Shown here in pieces: positions 9,931 through 19,910 of a stretch of 64,000 bases of DNA (positions are counted from its first letter, which is position 1; every line of letters begins with the position of its first letter). Source of the stretch: Furcasterigmium furcatum (lineage: Eukaryota; Ascomycota; Sordariomycetes; Glomerellales; Plectosphaerellaceae); the NCBI GenBank assembly GCA_001599815.1, contig BCIA01000006.1, positions 4,218,961 to 4,282,960 of the forward strand. Direction: 5' to 3'. The position numbers were made by a program, and so were the translations under genes. The notes under the pieces were generated by a model. The model was not told where the DNA came from and ran no database searches. It saw nothing but the letters and a program-made list of their open reading frames with translations.

Positions 9931-11070
9931 TCACAGTTGGCTCGAAACCGGGAGTTCGTAGGAATATTCCACGGCCATCTCTGCAGCGGCCCGCGCCATG
10001 CCAAAGCTATATGAATATCCTCCAGCCTCCTGGCCGTACGCGTGGACAACATTTTGACCGTTGATATTTTCCTTCTCCACCCGTGCGCCACCGTGCTCCT
10101 GCGGCCGGAACCAGTATGATGTGGCAATGTCATAAAGTATCTTGTAGTCGGAAGGTTTGTCGGAATGCATTACCTCTGGGAGCACCTTGTGTCCTCGATC
10201 CAGGATCTAGCAGAAAGAGCATTAGAATATGTCAACGCAACATATAGGAACGCACTTACAGTCTGCCTCTGGTCATCGTAGACGGTTTTGTCGGTGAGGC
10301 CAAGTTGCTTGAACCCGCCCACGTAGCAAGTGTCATCAGGTCGACCGAAAATGTTGAAGTAATAGTCATCGCGACCTCGATAAATGAATCCTTTGTCCCA
10401 CTTCTTTTCCATCACGATGGACTGCAGTCTGTACGGGGTCAAGGTGTTGTCAGAGACGCCGGCCAGGTGCTTCGAACCCAGGCCAGTGGCGTTGATGAGG
10501 ATGTCGTGGCCCATCCCCTTCAGCTCATCCAGACTCTGTACGGACCTGCGCTGGAACTCGACTCCCCTGGTCAAGAGTCGCGCCTTGAGCCATTTCAAAA
10601 AGACGGGAGGGGATATGATGATAGACCTGTAGGTCATACCCCAGGTCGCCTGAGGGGGGAGTTCACTTGGGCTGAGAAACCGAAACCCCGGGATCTTGTT
10701 TTGCCACCAGACATCATCGGGGGAACCGTACTCCATGACCTCCGTCAAGTCGGATATCCGCAGGCCAGCATCCGGACGCTCCCTGGCGAGCCTCCAAAGA
10801 CCTGCGTATGCGTCGAGCTGCATCTTCTGGTCTCGAGGGCTGGACATGGGCACGCCCACCCAACAGGCGCCGGCCCATGGGCTGGCGAAATCGGAGTCAT
10901 CGGGGTCTCCAGCATGCTGTTTTGCAACGATGGTGATCTTCCAGTCTGCGGGGAGTTGGGTCGCAATGGTCATGCCGGTAACACTGACGAGAGAGCATTA
11001 GTGTTGGCCTCATCTGCACACGAGGTGATAAGCTGATTTACCCGGCACCCAGAATGGTCACGGAAACCAT
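9931..11070 (-). CDS. D-amino-acid oxidase, copy 2 (ends SQL)
   Basis: A second FAD-dependent D-amino-acid oxidase, 342 residues. Exons on the minus strand are 11070-11042, 10983-10260 and 10206-9931. The Rossmann motif GAGVTG (8-13) is rebuilt across intron 1. ASPWAGACWVGV, FLKWL, GARVEKE (substrate-binding Arg) and HAYGQEAGGYSYSFG follow in family order. By eye it is roughly half identical to copy 1, with the same intron positions and a last exon of the same length (276 nt), so the two descend from an old duplication. It ends in SQL rather than SKL; this differs from the usual SKL/SRL-type signal, so peroxisomal import is less certain. A GATAAG sequence lies 48 bp upstream of its ATG. Confidence 0.92.
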
Positions 11071-11720
11071 GGTATCTGCCTCGACTCTACGCCAGGGGGG
11101 TCAGCGTGGAACGACGAGATAAGGGTAGCGTCGACCTCTCAAGGCGGGCAGGACTTGTTCATCGGAGCAAGCCCAATAGTGTGTTGACCGGCGAGTGAAT
11201 GACCTTTAAGTGAGAGCCCTTCATTGGACTGACTCCCGGTGTTGTGCTGCTTGTCCCAGGAGGTCTCTATCCAGCTGGAACCTCCACAAGCTGGAAAGTT
11301 CCTATCAGTAGTGCAGGTCACCGGGGTGTCTGGGTGAGGTCGCCGAGTCTCGCCTAGTGTCCAAAAATGGAAGCTTCCAGGCCAAGCTAGCGAAGAGTTC
11401 CGAGTGCCGAGTGTCTCAACGCCTTCCTTCCCACTTACTGCCCACCCCCCCTCCCCGCAGTTGGTACACAATGCAGTGAACTTACGGCGGGAATCCGATG
11501 TCGCTGATGGGCCGCCAGTGCCGCCACTGGCAGCAGCACCACATGTTGGTCCACCTCGGGCGGTCCTTAGGGGTTTTACAGGGGGCCCTTGTGTGAGGGG
11601 TCCCTTCTCTCGGCTGTCCCCTTAAAAAGCATAGCAGCCATTTACATCGCTCGAATACACCCGTCTCAGCAAGCCGGGTTGCACCTCATCCTAGTACGTC
11701 AATCATTCTGTGCTGGTATC
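11071..11720. other. Intergenic, divergent promoter of oxidase 2 and NmrA-like gene
   Basis: No coding sequence was seen. GATAAG at 11118-11123 is close to the oxidase start. An A-rich TTAAAAAG stretch about 100 bp before the NmrA-like ATG may be its core promoter. Confidence 0.45.
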
Positions 11721-12994
11721 ATGGCAGCCAACGGTCGCAAAATCATCGCCGTGGTGGGTGGCACAGGTAGGCAACCAACCCCTCCATCAAAATGTTGTTC
11801 CGGGCATGGCCGCTAAGAACAGTCCTGCAGGAACGCTGGGAGGCTCGGTAGCGCGGTCTTTGCACGACAGTGACAATTTCCAACCCCGGGTCCTGTCCCG
11901 CGATCCCACCACCGAAAAGGCGAAGGTGCTGCTGGACCTCGGTATCGAGGTTGTCAAGGCCGACAATTGGGACGCCGGCGCGATGCAGGAGGCCTTTCAA
12001 GGCTGCTGGGGAGTCTTCATCAACATCGATTCTGACCTACCCGTAAGCAATGAAAGCCCCAAAAGAAATCGGCGAAGCTTGCGACCTTGGCTTGGGTGCG
12101 AGGCTAATACATCGCAAACAGAATTTCAAACAGAATATTGGCCCCGGGGAACTAGCCATGGGAAAGAACATTATTGATTCCGCAATCAAGGCCGGGGTTA
12201 AACACGCCGTGCATGCTTCTCTTCTCCCAGCCTCGGAGCTGACTGACGGGAAGGTTCCCGTTCTCTCATTCGACGGTGAGTCTACCCTACTGTCCGGCTA
12301 CCGGTGATCCAGTGCCTTTTCATACCTAACGAGAACATTGATCACCAGACAAGGCCGCAACATCGAAGTACATGTTTGAGCAGAGCGGCTTGAAGACGGC
12401 TACGGTGGTGAGTGCCGGTTGGTTTCTGGAGAATGCAACAGACCCGAAGTATACCTATGCCTTCGGTGGCTTTGCAACAACACCAGATGCAGATGGTTAC
12501 CTCACATATCGCGTACCTGCTATGGGCAACGATCCCGAGTCCGTTCCGTGGCTGGCCGCGAGAGATGACTACGGTGACTTTGTCCATGGAGTTTTCCTCG
12601 ACCCCCACAGGTGGGATCATCAACGTATCCATGGCGTTTCCGATTCGGCATCCTTTGCAGAGTTGACGGCCAAGTTCCAGAAAGGTAAGAGCCACGAGTC
12701 GAGTGTACCCCAGAGTGGAAACGGATACTGACCCCGTCTGCCACAGTCACCGGGAAGCTGGCTCGTCACATAGAGATCCCCTTGGGAGGGCTGACGGCAG
12801 CCACCCCGGCCAAGACCAAGGAGGTAAACCTACTCTTCGAGTGCATGCATGCAGTAAAGGGAAACTTCTTTGATGGCGTTCGCACGGCACCAGAAAATGC
12901 CCGAGCCCTCAAGGCCGCTGCCGCCAAGAACCGGCGCGCTGCGAAGACAGAGCCCATGACGGTGGAAGACTTTGTCAGCAAGTATTTCATGTGA
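11721..12994 (+). CDS. NmrA-like NAD(P)-binding Rossmann protein
   Basis: An atypical short-chain dehydrogenase of the NmrA-like/isoflavone-reductase type, 331 residues. Exons are 11721-11766, 11831-12042, 12122-12275, 12349-12684 and 12747-12994; all joins keep frame. The dinucleotide motif GGTGTLGGSVA (about 13-23) is split by intron 1. FINIDSDLP and HASLLPASEL, then SKYMFEQSGL, match the central strand and the Lys-containing region of NmrA-like proteins. Relatives act either as redox-sensing regulators (NmrA itself restrains the nitrogen activator AreA) or as reductases. Sequence alone does not separate these. It lies between an amino-acid oxidase and an amino-acid permease. Confidence 0.88.
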
Positions 12995-13663
12995 TATAAT
13001 ATCTATAAATTCCCGGATTCTAGTCGCATGTGAACAGCAAACATATGAATCTCAAAAAGAGAAAGAAAAGGTCCGTGATGAAAAGAGTATCATCTGAGCC
13101 GTGTATTAAACCTGGTGATGCCCACCGACGAGCCTCCTTGTGTGATGATGGGAAGTGAGTGTCCTACGCGCTGCCATTTACGCCAAAAGATCCGCCAGTG
13201 CCGTGAGGAAACTCCGTGACCTGACTGCTCACTACAACGCAAAAAGGAGAGTCCATGCCCTGACACCCGGGCCCGGTCTTGTGCATAAAACCGACTTGGC
13301 ATGGGGTAGCTTCACGTTGCTAGTCTTCCTCCCGACGATTCAAGAAAACAGTCCAAGATCACATCCGGCAATGTAAACATTTCCTCTTTCGGTCTTTTGG
13401 CGACGCTACCCTCCTGATACGCAGAGCAAGGTTGTGCGGCGCCCGCTTCTCAGCTCGGTAAAATACCTAGATTGGCGGGTATTGAAGACCCCAGTCGACT
13501 AAGCTAGTCAGGGATCGTTCTCCGTGTTGCAGGACGCCAAAAGCCCAACCGCCGACTGCTATCTACTGTACTAATTTACACCGTGTCATCGGTTCAGTCC
13601 AGTTCTTCCCCGCACAATCCACCCCCCGTGATCGGTTTACTATGCCCAAGAACAACGACGTAG

Positions 13664-13708
13664 CTATCAGCAGTCAGATAAGTAGGTTATTACAGGTAGG
13701 CCGATAAG
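13664..13708. promoter_or_regulatory. Cluster of three GATA-factor sites (AreA/NIT2-like)
   Basis: TGATAG on the minus strand at 13664-13669, GATAAG at 13677-13682 and GATAAG at 13703-13708 fit HGATAR, the known site of the nitrogen regulators AreA/NIT2. They lie 150-195 bp before the permease ATG. About one such site per 340 bp is expected by chance, so three within 45 bp is suggestive only. Confidence 0.4.
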
Positions 13709-13783
13709 GGAAGCATGGACACCTTTGTACTATTAAAGAAGCACTCGCCAGCTCACAGCAGCTACTCCTAACCCTTCTATTAG

Positions 13784-13790
13784 TATAAAG
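13784..13790 (+). promoter_or_regulatory. TATA-like element of amino-acid permease gene
   Basis: The sequence TATAAAG lies about 70 bp upstream of the ATG at 13858, a normal distance for a fungal core promoter. There is no transcript evidence. Confidence 0.35.
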
Positions 13791-13857
13791 ACGACCAACC
13801 TCTTCCATTGAGTTTTCACCGGTGCCAGAGCCATATTTTCTTTCAGCCTACATTACA

Positions 13858-15941
13858 ATGTCAAAAACAGAGAAATCTGGAGAAGAGTTTCCAGATCTCA
13901 GCAACGGCGAGATTATTGCCGCTGAGACACATGATGATCTCGCAATCAGCAAGCACGGGGACGTTGAAGAAGTGCAACACGGCAATTACAAGCGTTCAAT
14001 CACGCCGCGTCAGATCCATGTCCGTCATTCACTTCACCCGCTGTCACCTCACTGCCTAAGTTTATTAACCGGTTATTGAGCTAAACAGGTAATCTCTCTC
14101 GGTTACTGCATGGGCAGTGGTCTTTTCATTGGCACCGGACAGTCCCTTGCCTTCGGAGGCCCAGCCAACATGGTCATCGCTTACGCCCTGGTTGTGTCCT
14201 GTGTCTGGGCCGTTCTTCAGACACTCGCTGAGATGACAATTGCCTTTCCTGTGTCCGGAAATATCTTCGACTACGCAGACCGTTGGGTCGATCCCTCGAT
14301 CGCTTTCGCCGCAGGATTTGCGGAGTGGCTTGGTGAGTACCCGACTTCTGGAAAATGGAACTGTAACTGGGCAGCAGAACTAATCCTACCCTCCAATCTC
14401 AGGATGGTCAGCAGTCGTCGGAGCTGAGGCTGTATGGACACACGTTCTCATATCGTTCTGGAGCGGCGCAGGCTTCCCCGCCGCAGCGAGCTGTAAGCGG
14501 CGTCCGAAGAGAATGTTCTTTTTCTCGAGTTCTGGCTAGATGCTGACCTTTGCTCTGACGTACAGATACCATCATGTGTGGTATCACCTTGGTGATATTC
14601 TTGATGCCTACGAAGGCCTTTGCATGGTTCATGTACTTTGCTGCCATCGTCAAGGTCATGCTATTTCTCATCATCGTGGGCACTTCCCTTGCTATCATCG
14701 CAGGTGCAGGGTCTACCGGAGAAGTCAACACCGGATCGACCTGGCGAGATCAAGACCCGTTCAAGAATGAGTTCTCTGTAAGTACTGCTGCCATCTACAG
14801 CCCGGAATCTTGAAGTCGTGTTGGCTGACGGATGATGCTTCAGGGTTTCGCCAACGTCATCTTGTTCGCTGTCTGGACTACTGGCGATCAGATTTTCATG
14901 GGAATTATGGGCGGCGAAGCCCAAAGCCCCCGTTACTCCATGGCCCACGCGACGAAGCTGGTGCCATGGCGAATTATTGCCGTCTTCATGACAATTGTCA
15001 TTTTCGTTGGAGTCCTCGTTTCTTCTGACGACGAGCGTCTCCTGCTTGGCCGAACGGTTTCTGCCTCCCCTTTTGTCATCGCTGCCACAGACGCTGGTAT
15101 CCCAGGCATCCCGCATATCATCAATGCTGGTGTGATGGTTGCCGTCCTCTCCATGTCCGTCGAATCCATCTACATTGCATCTCGCGTCTTACGCACAATG
15201 GCACTCCAGAAGCTCATCCCAGCATTCATCGCCAACATCGATGAGAAAGGCCGACCTCGATGGGCCATTGCCATCACGGCCGCTGCAGGCCTTACTTTTG
15301 TATACATCAACCTGGCTAGTGAGTTAACATCGTCGGGGCTCCCCATGCTCTATCAGCATTCAGAAGGATCCAGAGACTGACAATCGAAACTCAGGTTCCG
15401 GTGCCATTGCTTTCCAATGGCTGATTTCGGTCACAAGCGCGTCGTACTTCATCAACTGGATGATCATTTCTTTGACCTCCTATCGCTTCCACTCTGCTCT
15501 CAAGGCACAGAACGACCCTCTCTTATCGCAACTGTACGCCTGGAACTCTACAATGTGGCCTCTGGCTCCCATCTGGCTCTTCGTGTGCTCTGTCTTCTTC
15601 TGCATTTGCTGTTTTTACGTCGGCATACGACCACTGGTAGGTTCTCACGCATCTGGAGCCCCTCACTTCAGCTTCCCTCTGCAGCCCTGAACTAACATAC
15701 AATGCAGGGCGGCGAGACTTTCAGCGCTACAAATTTTTTCCAATACGTCATCGGAGTTCTTCTCATTACGGTGTTCGCGGCCGTGTATAAGCTCACAATG
15801 CGTACGCCGTGGCGGGATCTGGCAACGGTTGATCTTCAAACCGGACGTCGGACTTTGTCACCCGAGGAGATTGCCCAGCTCGATGCGTACTATGCGCTTC
15901 CCAAGTGGCGTCGCTTCTTACAATATGTGCAGCTTTGGTAA
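13858..15941 (+). CDS. Amino-acid permease (APC superfamily, YAT/AAT type)
   Basis: A plasma-membrane amino-acid/proton symporter of 552 residues. Exons are 13858-14019, 14089-14332, 14403-14492, 14566-14777, 14844-15318, 15395-15636 and 15708-15941; the summed length is an exact multiple of three. A 50-residue cytoplasmic tail precedes RSITPRQIHVISLGYCMGSG and LFIGTGQSLAFGGPA, the highly conserved first-span motif of fungal amino-acid permeases. FPVSGNIFDYADRWVDP and GFAEW follow in the usual order, with about 12 spans in all. The C-tail TPWRDL/ELD-like region is typical. Intron 1 uses the donor GTCCGT, which is weak, but it is the only join found that restores the conserved motif. The upstream GATA sites suggest nitrogen control. 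Confidence 0.92.
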
Positions 15942-16724
15942 TGCGCCATGGGCGGCAAGCACAAGTACAAGCGGAGGGCATGCCAGGAGAACTTCGAGGG
16001 CATATCTTGCAGCGAGAAGCCATATATCTGACGTTGTAGGTGATCTGGTTCACAGGTCACACCTGGTGTCGGCTTCATTGGGAACTGGGTTTGATCAATT
16101 TTCTACTTTCCCGCTTAGCTTACAAGTCTCTGGAGATGTCTTTGAATTTCAGAGGAAGTCCCCACCGCCTAAGCGAACGACTTCTTATCGACAAATTAAC
16201 CCCAGCCCATTTTGTTTTCCTTTCATGTATTGTGCAGCACTGTTAAATTTGAAGTTTACGAATCTGGCCCTCTCATGGAAAGTATTTCCATCGGTACTTA
16301 ATACTATGGACAAAGGTTAAGCTTACTCAAGTCTATCCCCGTGAGAACTTCACCTCCTACGTTGTTCCGACACGTAGCGTTCAGATAGGAGCGTCGCGGA
16401 GGCCCGATGAAGGCGTGCCAACAGTCCTCCGAATAGGCGCCAGGGCGCTCTCTATGATGTTTCTCAGTTCTTGTACGCCAACTCCGCCGCGAATAGAGGG
16501 GCTCGTGCGACTGCCAAATCAGCGTTCTGTTGAGGTTCTGTACCCGAAGGTCGAGGTCGGAAACAGAGGGTGGCCTCAAAACGCCGGTGCCATCATGGCA
16601 CCGCCTCGGGTGCCGCGGCTCGCCTGCTAGGTAACCATGTTGTTGGAGCTGATGAACCAACAGCTCTTGCAACTGCCAAAATACCCAGCATCTTCTCCGT
16701 GCTTCATGCCCGCCTGCACCGAGC
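15942..16724. other. Intergenic between convergent permease and beta-glucosidase genes
   Basis: This is the 3' flank of both genes. Only short random frames are seen. Confidence 0.5.
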
Positions 16725-19320
16725 TCAAGGCTTGTAGACCATCTCGTCCTCCACGGTCACTCTTTGACAGTCCACGATATCCGCTGCCGAGCTCCCAATC
16801 AGAACTTCATACTCGCCCTTGTGTATCCTCCACATACAAAGACCATCGTCCCAGAGGGCGACAGCTTCAAGATCAACTTCGACGTCCACAACGGCGACCT
16901 CGCCCGGGTCAAGTCGAACCTTGGAAAACCCTCCAAGGGTTTTCAGTGGCCGGTCGTCTGACGGCTTCGCAGGGCCCAGATAGACCTGCACGACCTCGCT
17001 ACCGGTCACCTTCCCGATGTTCCTGACTTCGACTTCGACAGCCAACGTCCTCTCGGCTGGTCTCTGAACTCCGTCATCCACCACGCGCAGGGAGAAGGAC
17101 GTGTACGAAAGCCCGAATCCAAAGGGGAAGAGCACCTTGTCCGGGTGTCGGTCGTAGAACCGGTACCCCACGAATACATCCTCCTCGTATCGCACCTCCA
17201 GCTTTTCCAGGTCGCCTGGGAAGTTACCGTAACAGGGCGTATCCTCGAACGATCGAGGGAAGGTGACCGGCAGCTTGCCGCCGGGGTTCACAACGCCGAA
17301 AAGCACGTCGGCGATGGAGTTGCCGGCTTCCATGCCGGGAAACCAGGCCTGCAGCACTGCGCTTGTAGACGAGAGCCAGGGCATGGAGATGGGCACGCCG
17401 GTGTTGTTGACGACGATGGTGTTCTTGTTGACGCGTGCGACCTCGGATATGAGGCGGTCTTGGGACCCGTGGGCTGGAAGGGCCATGGTGCTCATGTCCT
17501 GGCCTGAAGATTTCTATTTGTTAGTCTAGGAAGCGTCCACAGGGGGATGCAAAGGACACCACGTTACCTTCAGTCTCCCACTCGGTCGTGTTGCCCACGA
17601 AAACGATGGCGACGTCGGCCTTCAAGGCCGCTTCCACAGCACCGGGGAGTATGTCTTCTTCGTAGGCCTCTTCGGCCATGAAAGTGACACGCGCGCTCAG
17701 CAATCCGTCGAAAAAGGAATTGGGAGTGAGACGCTGCAGGTCGGTCAATCGAGCCAGAGACTCGACGCGCATGTTGTAACTTTTGCCTGCGACAAACTCA
17801 TAGCGGCGCGACTGCTCGTTCTGAGCACCCAGGATGTATGCAACGGGATCATTGTTGTTGCCGCACTCGAGGAACAACTCGTCATTGATGAAGAGCTTCG
17901 AAGGACCCACGGCGGCGAGGCCTATATAATGCCGACCGCTGGTGGGGGGTCTGTACACTCCCTCGAGCTTGATAGAAGCCTGTAGCTCTCTGCTTTTGGA
18001 GTCTTGGAAGTTTGGCATGTAAAGTGCTGTGGGCACGTTGCTCTTCTCCCGGGGCTTGCCGCTGAGATCACGGTTGTCGTAGCGGGACAGCGTGCAACCA
18101 GGTACACCATCATTGTCGAAGAGATCCTCCTTCATCGGCATGGCATTGCGCCAGGTCTGGGCTCCTTTTGCATACAGAGTCTCGACCCCTTTCTTTGCGA
18201 GGACGTGCTCTATCGCATCATGGGGCGTAATCTGGTACTGGCAGTTGACCTTCGCGGACCCTCCGCCGTGTGCCAGGCATTCTTTCGCAAGACCCAGCAG
18301 GGCAACGGACCTGAGCTTGTCTGGATTCAGAGGGAGGGCGTTGTTCTCGTTTCGCAGCAGAACGATCCCATCCGCTGCAGTCTGCCGGATGATTCGTGAG
18401 TGCTCGGGATTTATGACAGAGCGCTCCGGGGGCGTGTCTGGGTTCTCGAACTTGCCAGTCCTCCGGATGAGCTCAAGAACCCTTTTGGCCGACGCATCGA
18501 TGGTCTCAGCTGACACTTGGCCGTTTTCCATAGCGCGCTGCACCTCGTGATGCTTGCGCCTGTTCGGCGGCCCGGGCATTTCCAGGTCAAGCCCCGCGTT
18601 GAGGGCCTCGACAGTCGAGTTGGTACCACCCCAGTCGCTGACCACCAATCCATCATACCGCCATTGCTCTCTCAGTACCTGACGGAGAAGATAGTCGCTT
18701 CCGTCGGTGTGGTGCCCGTTGAGCAGGTTGTAGCTGGTCATGAATGCCCAGGGCTTCGCCGTCTTTGCCACGATCTCAAAAGGCTTGAGATAGATTTCTC
18801 GCAGCGCCCTCTCGCTGATGATTACGTTTATCATGCGGCGCATCGTCTCTTGTTCGTTCCCAGCAAAGTGCTTCACCACGGCCGCAATGCCGTTGTCCTG
18901 TAGGCCGTCCACATAGTGAGACGCCAGGATGCCTGCAAGAAAGGGGTCTTCCGAGAAGGACTCAAAGTTGCGGCCCCCGAGGGGCGAGCGATGAGGGCAT
19001 ACAGTCGGCCCCAGAAGTCCAACCGCGCCTTTGGTCTTTGCCTCCTCGGCCAGGGCGGCCGACACGCGATAGACGGCCTCCCGATCCCATGTCGCAGCCA
19101 GGGAGACGGACGCCGGAAAACAGGCGGCCTTGGCCCCTGCGTTGACGGTACCGCCACGAGCGCCATTTGGTCCATCGGTGAACTTGACCGGGGGAATGCC
19201 GAGTCTTGGGATCGCTTTTGTCTCGAAAAAGGACTGTCCGGCTAGGAGGGAGATCTTCTCCCGAGTGCTCAGCTGGCCCAGGAGTGCATCTATGTCGGGG
19301 TTGTGTGAAATAATGGTCAT
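16725..19320 (-). CDS. Beta-glucosidase, GH3 with PA14 insert, probably intracellular
   Basis: A glycoside hydrolase family 3 enzyme that releases terminal beta-D-glucose. Exons are 19320-17568 and 17503-16725, giving 843 residues. Order: GH3 N-terminal barrel with FTDGPNGARG, KHFAGNEQE (substrate-binding) and VVSDWGG, whose Asp (about 229) is the expected nucleophile; a PA14 carbohydrate-binding insert at roughly 430-520 (GRHYIGLAAVGPSKLFIND); the C-terminal GH3 sandwich (AIVFVGNTTEWETEG, split by the intron); and a fibronectin-like tail (SYTSFSLRV). This matches the PA14-containing fungal beta-glucosidases. The N-terminus MTIISHNPDIDALLGQL carries no signal peptide, so the enzyme is predicted to stay inside the cell. 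It is divergent from the sugar transporter next door. Confidence 0.94.
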
Positions 19321-19910
19321 TTTGTATTCGACTCTGAACGAGGCAAGTAGGACTATAGTAGTCGTATATCATTAGAATCAGTGAGGCTGGGGAGGATTAA
19401 CAGGGCAGTCATACCAAGCCGGGCTCGTGTGACGCCGAGTAATAGGATAGACTAGTAGGAGCTGGGAGCCGAGTACTGCGATGTACGTAGGGCTTCCGAA
19501 AATGAACAATGGGCAAACGATGCTCTGTATCCTTCCTTTTCTCCGGGGTCTACTGAACCTAAAAGACCGCTGCCTGCCCTGGATGCCGGGATATATTTCG
19601 GAACTGTCCCGTGGAATACCGTGAGCCCGGGCCGGAGCGCTATCCTCAAAGGAAGTGCCTACGGCGCCGCGAGTTCCCGCGAGTTCCCGCGAGATCCCGC
19701 GATATTCGTCTACCCCAGACTTCCCCGTTTCTCCACAAGCATCCCCGGATAGCCTCCAGACGGCATGGACCTTCAGAAATGTATTTGAAGAGCCGTCGCT
19801 CGCACCAAGATGTGCATGGCCGACAGCATCTCAACGCATCGTTCTTTACATCTTGCCAAAGACATTGTGCCGATCTTGCTTGAACTTTGAAGCGCCTGCC
19901 CTCACCAACA
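19321..19910. promoter_or_regulatory. 590-bp divergent promoter, beta-glucosidase and sugar transporter
   Basis: No coding sequence was seen. Four SYGGRG sequences, the known core of CreA/CRE1 carbon-repression sites, occur: 19387-19392 and 19543-19548 on the plus strand, 19713-19718 and 19743-19748 on the minus strand. About two would be expected by chance. A CGG-N9-CGG pair lies at 19587-19601, a layout some Zn2Cys6 factors bind. A triple 10-bp repeat is listed separately. Confidence 0.45.
19671..19700 (+). repeat. Three tandem copies of a 10-bp unit
   Basis: The unit GAGTTCCCGC occurs twice exactly and once with a single change (GAGATCCCGC), in the shared promoter. It could be a short protein-binding array or simple slippage. 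Confidence 0.7.

Larger units (their letters stand above)
12995..13857. other. Intergenic, promoter of amino-acid permease
   Basis: No gene is visible. It contains the GATA cluster and the TATA-like element listed separately. Confidence 0.5.

Noticed and set aside
5031..13000. Secondary-metabolite gene cluster
   Set aside because: There is a flavin monooxygenase, a cupin and a Zn2Cys6 factor, but no polyketide, peptide, terpene or other backbone enzyme, and the rest fits amino-acid catabolism better.
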